Shown here piece after piece: positions 50,253-56,509 of a stretch of 56,509 nt of DNA. Made by a program: the position numbers and the translations under genes. The stretch is from JBDUCV01 sp040003255. Lineage in GTDB: Bacteria > Actinomycetota > Actinomycetes > Mycobacteriales > Jatrophihabitantaceae. Every line of letters starts with the position of its first letter. The stretch's first letter is position 1. The DNA lies in NCBI GenBank assembly GCA_040003255.1, contig JBDUCV010000005.1, forward strand, positions 1-56,509, read 5' to 3'. The notes beneath the pieces were generated by a model. That model had not been told where the DNA came from and did not search any database. It saw only the letters and a list, made by a program, of their open reading frames with translations.

Positions 50253-52498
50253 CCCGGCCGACTCCCCAGCCCACGCCTGCGGCGACGACCACGACATCGC
50301 CGCCGGTCCCGCACGCGGGACCGATCCCCGCGGTGGCCACCGTCGAGGGCGATGCCCTGGATCGCCTGGTCGAAGGCGCGCATCACGATCCGCACGGCCT
50401 GCTCGGCGCGCACCCGACCGCCGACGGCCGGACCATCATCCGCACCCTGCGTCCGGAGGCCGACGCGGTGACGGCCATCGTTGGCACCACTCGTACTTCG
50501 CTGGAACGGATTCACCAGGGCGGGGTCTTCGGCGCCGTCGTCGACGGCTCGCCCACCGACTACCGGCTCGAGGTGTCCTACGGCGAACATTCGTTCACCG
50601 TTGATGATCCCTACCGGTGGCTGCCGACGCTCGGCGAGATCGACCAGCACCTGATCGGCGAGGGACGGCACGAGAACCTGTGGGACGTGCTGGGCGCTCA
50701 CGTGCGCAGCTACGACACGCCGGGCGGCGAAGTCACCGGGACCTCGTTCGCGGTGTGGGCCCCGAACGCGCGCGGAGTCCGGGTGACCGGAGACTTCGAC
50801 TACTGGTCAGGCCGGGCGTTTCCGATGCGTTCCCTGGGCTCGTCCGGGGTCTGGGAACTGTTCGTGCCCGCCGTCGGTGACGGCACCCGGTACAAGTTCC
50901 AGATCCTCGGGTCGGACGGCGTGTGGCGGCAGAAGGCCGACCCGATGGCCTTCGCCACCGAGACACCCCCGCAGACCGCGTCCGTCGTGTTTTCCTCGCA
51001 GCACGACTGGGGCGATGACGAGTGGCTGGCCAAGCGCGCTTCGACCGAATGGCATGCGGCGCCGATGTCGATGTATGAGGTTCACCTCGGGTCGTGGCGG
51101 CAGGGGCTTTCCTACCGCCAGCTCGCGGACGAGCTCATCGCCCACATTCTCGAGATCGGCTTCACCCACGTCGAGTTCCTGCCGGTCGCCGAGCACCCCT
51201 TCGGCGGCTCGTGGGGCTACCAGGTGTCGTCCTACTACGCACCGAGCGCGCGCTTCGGCGATCCGGACGACTTCCGGTATCTCGTCGACCGACTGCACCA
51301 GGCCGGCATCGGGGTGATCGTCGACTGGGTGCCGGCGCATTTCCCGAGAGACGAGTGGGCGCTGGCCCGCTTCGACGGCACCGCGCTTTACGAGCACGCG
51401 GACCCGAGTCGCGGCGAGCAGCCGGACTGGGGTACCTACGTCTTCGATTTCGGTCGCAGCCAGGTGCGCAACTTCCTCGTTGCCAACGCGTTGTTCTGGC
51501 TCGAGGAGTTCCATATCGACGGACTGCGCGTCGACGCGGTCGCCTCAATGCTTTACCTCGACTACTCGCGCAAGGATGGTGAGTGGTCGCCCAACATCCA
51601 CGGCGGGCGGGAGAACCTCGAGGCCGTTGCGTTCCTGCAAGAGACCAACGCGACGGTGTACAAGCGGGTGCCCGGTGCGATAACCATTGCCGAGGAATCC
51701 ACCGCCTGGCCGGGCGTCACCCGTCCGACGCATCTCGGCGGGTTGGGATTCGGCTTCAAGTGGAATATGGGCTGGATGCACGACACGCTCGGCTACGTCT
51801 CGCGCGAGCCGATCTACCGCCAGTACCACCACCACGAGATGACCTTCTCGATGGTGTACTCCTACGCCGAAAACTACCTGCTGCCGCTCTCGCATGACGA
51901 GGTTGTGCACGGCAAGGGTTCCCTACTCCACAAGATTCCCGGCGACCGTTGGCAGCAGATGGCCACCTTGCGCACGCTCTACGCCTACATGTGGGCACAT
52001 CCCGGCAAGCAGTTGCTCTTCATGGGGCAGGAGTTCGCGCAAGGCGCTGAGTGGAGCGAGTCGGGATCGCTTGACTGGTGGCTGCTCGACGGGCCCGAAC
52101 ACCGCGGCGTGCAGCGGCTGGTAAGCGACCTCAATCGGGTCTACCGCGAAACGCCCGCGCTGTGGTCGCAAGACACCGACCCGGCCGGCTTTCACTGGAT
52201 CGACGCCAACGACGCGACCGGCAACGTGTACTCATTCCTGCGCTTCGGCTCCGACGGGTCGGTCCTGGCCTGCGTCGCGAATTTCTCCGCGACCCCCCAC
52301 GAGCAGTACCGGCTCGGCCTGCCCCGCAGCGGACGGTGGGACGAGGTGGTCAACACCGACGCCGACGTGTACTTCGGGTCGGGAGTGGGCAACTTCGGCG
52401 GGGTCGACGCCGTCGATGGACCGGTCCACGGCCAGCCGGCCTCGGTTGCCTTGCGGGTGCCGCCCCTTGGCGCGGTGTGGCTGCGCTACCGGGGCTGA
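50249..52498 (+). CDS. glgB: 1,4-alpha-glucan branching enzyme
   Basis: The 749-residue GH13_9 enzyme introduces alpha-1,6 branches. A Thr/Pro-rich start and an N1 domain (DRLVEGAHHDPHGLLGAHP) precede CBM48 and the barrel with nucleophile Asp429 (LRVDAVASMLYLDYSR), Glu482 (IAEESTAWPGVT) and Asp550 (LPLSHDEVVHGKGSL). NIHGGRENLEAVAFL and HPGKQLLFMGQEF are typical. The ATG overlaps the mak stop, with AGGAAGG just upstream. It completes the GlgE pathway. Confidence 0.97.
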   Translation: MTRPTPQPTPAATTTTSPPVPHAGPIPAVATVEGDALDRLVEGAHHDPHGLLGAHPTADGRTIIRTLRPEADAVTAIVGTTRTSLERIHQGGVFGAVVDGSPTDYRLEVSYGEHSFTVDDPYRWLPTLGEIDQHLIGEGRHENLWDVLGAHVRSYDTPGGEVTGTSFAVWAPNARGVRVTGDFDYWSGRAFPMRSLGSSGVWELFVPAVGDGTRYKFQILGSDGVWRQKADPMAFATETPPQTASVVFSSQHDWGDDEWLAKRASTEWHAAPMSMYEVHLGSWRQGLSYRQLADELIAHILEIGFTHVEFLPVAEHPFGGSWGYQVSSYYAPSARFGDPDDFRYLVDRLHQAGIGVIVDWVPAHFPRDEWALARFDGTALYEHADPSRGEQPDWGTYVFDFGRSQVRNFLVANALFWLEEFHIDGLRVDAVASMLYLDYSRKDGEWSPNIHGGRENLEAVAFLQETNATVYKRVPGAITIAEESTAWPGVTRPTHLGGLGFGFKWNMGWMHDTLGYVSREPIYRQYHHHEMTFSMVYSYAENYLLPLSHDEVVHGKGSLLHKIPGDRWQQMATLRTLYAYMWAHPGKQLLFMGQEFAQGAEWSESGSLDWWLLDGPEHRGVQRLVSDLNRVYRETPALWSQDTDPAGFHWIDANDATGNVYSFLRFGSDGSVLACVANFSATPHEQYRLGLPRSGRWDEVVNTDADVYFGSGVGNFGGVDAVDGPVHGQPASVALRVPPLGAVWLRYRG

Positions 52499-52524
52499 CT
52501 GGGAATGCCCGCGCCGGTGCCACG

Positions 52525-52552
52525 GTTGCAACGATATCGTTGCGATCGCAAC
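52525..52552 (+). promoter_or_regulatory. Three overlapping palindromes upstream of the pirin gene
   Basis: GTTGCAAC (52525-52532), GCAACGATATCGTTGC (52528-52543, perfect 16 bp) and GTTGCGATCGCAAC (52539-52552, perfect 14 bp) overlap to form an alternating GTTGC/GCAAC array ending 16 bp before the ATG. It strongly suggests an operator for a dimeric repressor, perhaps TetR- or MarR-type. Confidence 0.65.
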
Positions 52553-52568
52553 CATCTGGAGGTCGCCC

Positions 52569-53540
52569 ATGCCCGCGGTCACTGCTGACCCGCTCACCCT
52601 TCCCCGGCTGGCCGCCGCGGCCATGGACGACGTCGAGCGGCCGGTCATCGGCATTCACACCGGGCCGAAAGGCTTCGAGGGAGAGGGCTTCCCGGTCACT
52701 CGCGCTTTCGCCGGGGTGAGCATGCGAGATCTCGACCCGTTCGTCCATATGGACCAGATGGGCGAAGTCGACTATGCGCCCGGCGAGCCCAAGGGCACTC
52801 CGTGGCATCCGCACCGCGGCTTCGAAACGGTCACCTACATGATCGATGGCACGTTCCTGCACCAGGACTCGCACGGCGGGGGCGGAGTCATCGAAAACGG
52901 CGCCACCCAGTGGATGACGGCTGGCGCGGGCATCCTGCACATCGAGACGCCGCCGGAAGACCTTGTCATGTCGGGTGGCCTCTTTCACGGCATCCAGCTC
53001 TGGGTCAACCTGCCGGCGAAGGACAAGTTCACCCCGCCGCGCTACCAGAATCTCGAAGCCGGCCAGTCGATGCTGGTGGCCTCGTCCGACGGCGGCGCGC
53101 TCGTGCGCATCGTTGCCGGCCCGATCGGCGGGCACACCGGCCCCGGCGCGACGCACACCCCGATCGCCCTCGCGCACGCGACGGTGGCACCTGGCGCACT
53201 GCTGTCGCTACCGTGGCAGCCGGATTTCAACGCGCTGGTTTACGTCCTATCCGGCAACGGGACGGTCGGCGGGCACCAGCAGCCGATCCGTACCGGTCAG
53301 CTCGCCGTCTTCGGTGCCGGTGATCGGCTCTCGATCGCCGCGAACAACGGATATGACGCCAATCGACCCGCCCTCGAGGTGTTGGTGCTCGGCGGTCAGC
53401 CGATCCGCGAGCCGGTGGCGCATTACGGCCCGTTCGTGATGAACACCCGCGCGGAATTGCAGCAGGCCCTCGACGACTACCACGCGGGACGGCTGGGCGT
53501 GATCCCCGCCAACGCGATCATGCCGCACACGGCGAACTAA
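52569..53540 (+). CDS. Pirin family protein
   Basis: A 323-residue bicupin. The N-terminal cupin has the pirin metal site HPHRGFETVTYMIDG and DSHGGGGVIENGATQWMTAGAGILH. The C-terminal cupin contains VYVLSGNG, then GQLAVFGAGDRLSI. Bacterial pirins include quercetinases and redox-linked metal proteins, and no specific substrate can be read. GGAGG lies about 7 nt before the ATG. The nested palindromes just upstream suggest tight, possibly ligand-responsive control. Its stop overlaps that of the convergent thioredoxin-like gene by 4 bp. Confidence 0.92.
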   Translation: MPAVTADPLTLPRLAAAAMDDVERPVIGIHTGPKGFEGEGFPVTRAFAGVSMRDLDPFVHMDQMGEVDYAPGEPKGTPWHPHRGFETVTYMIDGTFLHQDSHGGGGVIENGATQWMTAGAGILHIETPPEDLVMSGGLFHGIQLWVNLPAKDKFTPPRYQNLEAGQSMLVASSDGGALVRIVAGPIGGHTGPGATHTPIALAHATVAPGALLSLPWQPDFNALVYVLSGNGTVGGHQQPIRTGQLAVFGAGDRLSIAANNGYDANRPALEVLVLGGQPIREPVAHYGPFVMNTRAELQQALDDYHAGRLGVIPANAIMPHTAN

Positions 53541-54589
53541 AACAGTGCGCTGGCCAGCTCCCGACGAGCTGGCGCGACCCGGGGGTCGTCCGGGCCGAGA
53601 ATGTCGAAGTACTCGAGGAGCCGTTGCCGGACGACGTCACGCTCGTCGCCGGATAGCCGCTTCACCAGGGCGATCAGCCGGCGCAGCGCGCCATCGGCGT
53701 CGTTGGCGGCGATGGCGTCGTCGGCGGCAGCGAGCTGCGCCTGCACATCGTCAGGGTCGCTCTCGGCGCGGGCCACCAACGCCGGGTCGATCTTGCCGAT
53801 TCGGTCGAGCAGGTGCACCTGGCGCAGCGCCAACGCTGCCTCGGCGTTTGCCGGCTCGGCGGCCAGGATCGCTTGATAACGCTGCGCGGCGAGGGTGAAA
53901 TCGCCGGCCTCGAGCGCCTCCTCGGCCGCATCGAAGCGCGGATCGCCAGGCGGCTCAGGCTCACCGTCAGCTTCGGAACCAGCCGGCGCAGGCGCACCTG
54001 AGTCAGCGGCCGGGACGGAACCACCTGCCGCTGCAGCCGCAGCGGGAGCGGCTGACGCCGCGGCCGAGTTGGCCGCCACGCCGCCCAGTCCTGCCTGCTC
54101 GCCGGCCTGAAGCACAGCGCTGACGAATTCGCGCACCTCCGCCTCGGGCAGCGCACCTTGAAAGCCCGGAACGAGCTGGCCACCGATCACCGCGAACACT
54201 GTCGGGATGCTCTGCACCGCTAGGGCTTGGGATAGCCGCGGATTCGCGTCGGCGTCGACCTTCGCGAGGATCCAGCTTCCCGCCGCTTCGGTCGCGAGCT
54301 TCTCGAGGATCGGCGAAAGCTGCTTGCACGGCTGGCACCACTCGGCCCACAAGTCGATCAGCACCGGAACCTGGAACGAGCGGTCGAGCACCTCGGCCTG
54401 GAAGCTCGCTTCGGTGACGTCAACGACGTAACCGCCCGCCGCTGGTGCCGGTGCCTCGGCCGCTCGTGCCGCTGCCTCGGACCGGGCCTTGACGGCGGCG
54501 AGATCGACCGCCCCTGCCATCGCACCCGCTAGGGCCGGGCTCGGCTGGGTCGGTGGGCCAGGGCGACTGTTGGGTGTGCCGGGACGCAT
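53537..54589 (-). CDS. Thioredoxin-domain/TPR protein (YbbN-like co-chaperone)
   Basis: A 350-residue protein. A Pro/Ala-rich start precedes a thioredoxin domain (about 54-165) with the active-site-like WAEWCQPCKQLSPIL and the cis-Pro SIPTVFAV. An Ala/Pro/Gly linker follows, then TPR-like helices (FDAAEEALEAGDFTLAAQRYQAIL onward) to the C-terminus. The CQPC pair differs from the usual CGPC, which may change redox potential. Known relatives (Rv1324, E. coli YbbN/CnoX) act as chaperone-linked holdases. It lies 28 bp after icmA on the same strand. Confidence 0.9.
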   Translation of the reverse strand: MRPGTPNSRPGPPTQPSPALAGAMAGAVDLAAVKARSEAAARAAEAPAPAAGGYVVDVTEASFQAEVLDRSFQVPVLIDLWAEWCQPCKQLSPILEKLATEAAGSWILAKVDADANPRLSQALAVQSIPTVFAVIGGQLVPGFQGALPEAEVREFVSAVLQAGEQAGLGGVAANSAAASAAPAAAAAAGGSVPAADSGAPAPAGSEADGEPEPPGDPRFDAAEEALEAGDFTLAAQRYQAILAAEPANAEAALALRQVHLLDRIGKIDPALVARAESDPDDVQAQLAAADDAIAANDADGALRRLIALVKRLSGDERDVVRQRLLEYFDILGPDDPRVAPARRELASALF

Positions 54590-54617
54590 CGTTCTATCTT
54601 TTCAGACCGCGTTGTCG

Positions 54618-56285
<1,668 letters not shown>

Positions 56286-56291
56286 GCCCTC

Positions 56292-56310
56292 AGATTACTA
56301 GGACGTCCTA
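56292..56310 (-). promoter_or_regulatory. icmA promoter with perfect palindrome
   Basis: On the minus strand TAATCT (56292-56297) lies 6 nt before the icmA ATG. Immediately behind it is TAGGACGTCCTA (56299-56310), a perfect 12-bp palindrome in the spacer region. It is a good candidate operator for a TetR-like regulator of acyl-CoA metabolism. Confidence 0.55.
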
Positions 56311-56390
56311 ACATCCGGCCACGTCCAGCGTCTCGTGCGCGGACAGTGCGGGCATTGCTGCAGGCCGGCCCGTCGGGCACCCTCGTCGGC

Positions 56391-56509
56391 ATGTCGCTGA
56401 TCAAGCCGGTCGCCCTGCGCCCGGGCGACGTCGTCGCCGTCGTCTCGCTGTCTTCCGGGGTATCCGCGGCAGCTCCGCACCGGCACGAGGCTGGTAAGCG
56501 CCAGCTCGC
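56391..56509 (+). CDS. LD-carboxypeptidase (peptidase S66 / MccF family), N-terminal fragment
   Basis: The frame runs off the end of the window after 39 codons. It begins MSLIKPVALRPGDVVAVVSLSSG and continues AAAPHRHEAGKRQL, which matches the N-terminus of S66 peptidases (LRPGDxVAVVSxS, then PHRYEAGKRQLE). These cut the L,D bond of murein peptides or inactivate microcin-type compounds. The catalytic Ser, Glu and His lie beyond the window. An in-frame GTG at 56346 is a less likely start. It is divergent from icmA. Confidence 0.75.
   Translation, partial: MSLIKPVALRPGDVVAVVSLSSGVSAAAPHRHEAGKRQL

Overview
The window is high-GC DNA with actinobacterial gene content and order: GatCAB with GltX, the GlgE alpha-glucan pathway, a Cfp6-like PH-domain protein and an LppZ-like lipoprotein. 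From memory, the order from gltX through a FAH protein, leuB, ilvC-ilvN-ilvB, the PH protein, the lipoprotein, gatBAC, an ACT protein, ligA, a short MetE-like protein, mnmA and iscS to etfA-etfB matches the Rv2992c-Rv3029c region of Mycobacterium tuberculosis. The present genome has extra genes inserted (ilvD, a solitary GH13 enzyme, a glucan debranching enzyme, the glg cluster), so it is probably an actinomycete outside Mycobacterium. The exact order or family cannot be resolved from this sequence.

Left edge (1-2347): a decayed accessory segment. It holds an ISL3-type transposase tail broken by two frameshifts, a 5'-truncated nuclease resembling ScoMcrA-type modification-dependent restriction enzymes, a 45-codon ORF with a strong ribosome binding site, a cluster of GC palindromes, and two translationally coupled ribbon-helix-helix proteins. 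It ends at the 3' end of tRNA-Glu, a common integration site.

Core biosynthesis (2348-22593): tRNA-Glu, tRNA-Gln, gltX and a FAH-family hydrolase. Next is a branched-chain amino acid operon, ilvB-ilvN-ilvC-leuB-cimA, behind a transcription attenuator whose 12-codon leader peptide contains consecutive Val-Leu-Ile codons. Then come a lysine-rich small protein, a solitary TreS-like GH13 enzyme, ilvD back-to-back with a PH-domain membrane protein, a D-2-hydroxyacid dehydrogenase, the lipoprotein, and gatC-gatA-gatB. GatCAB with GltX and tRNA-Gln fits the indirect route to Gln-tRNA.

Middle (22590-40207): an OatA-like acyltransferase/SGNH protein, ligA, a broken LacI regulator facing a glucan debranching enzyme, iscS-mnmA-metE-like, an MFS transporter, etfB-etfA, a cysteine-desulfhydrase-like PLP enzyme with a small membrane protein, a HAD-phosphatase fragment, an enoyl-CoA hydratase and an ABC ATPase.

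Glucan block (40266-52498): glgX, then glgP facing away from a tightly overlapping operon glgE-treS-mak-glgB. This is the trehalose to maltose to maltose-1-phosphate to branched alpha-glucan route, plus phosphorolysis and debranching.

Right edge (52525-56509): a pirin under nested palindromes, a thioredoxin/TPR protein (WCQPC), an acyl-CoA mutase large subunit with the Phe/Gln signature of isobutyryl-CoA mutase and a palindromic operator candidate, and the start of an LD-carboxypeptidase.

A recurring feature is leaderless initiation: at least twelve starts lack a Shine-Dalgarno sequence and have a TANNNT -10 element 6-8 nt upstream. Several of these form compact divergent promoters.
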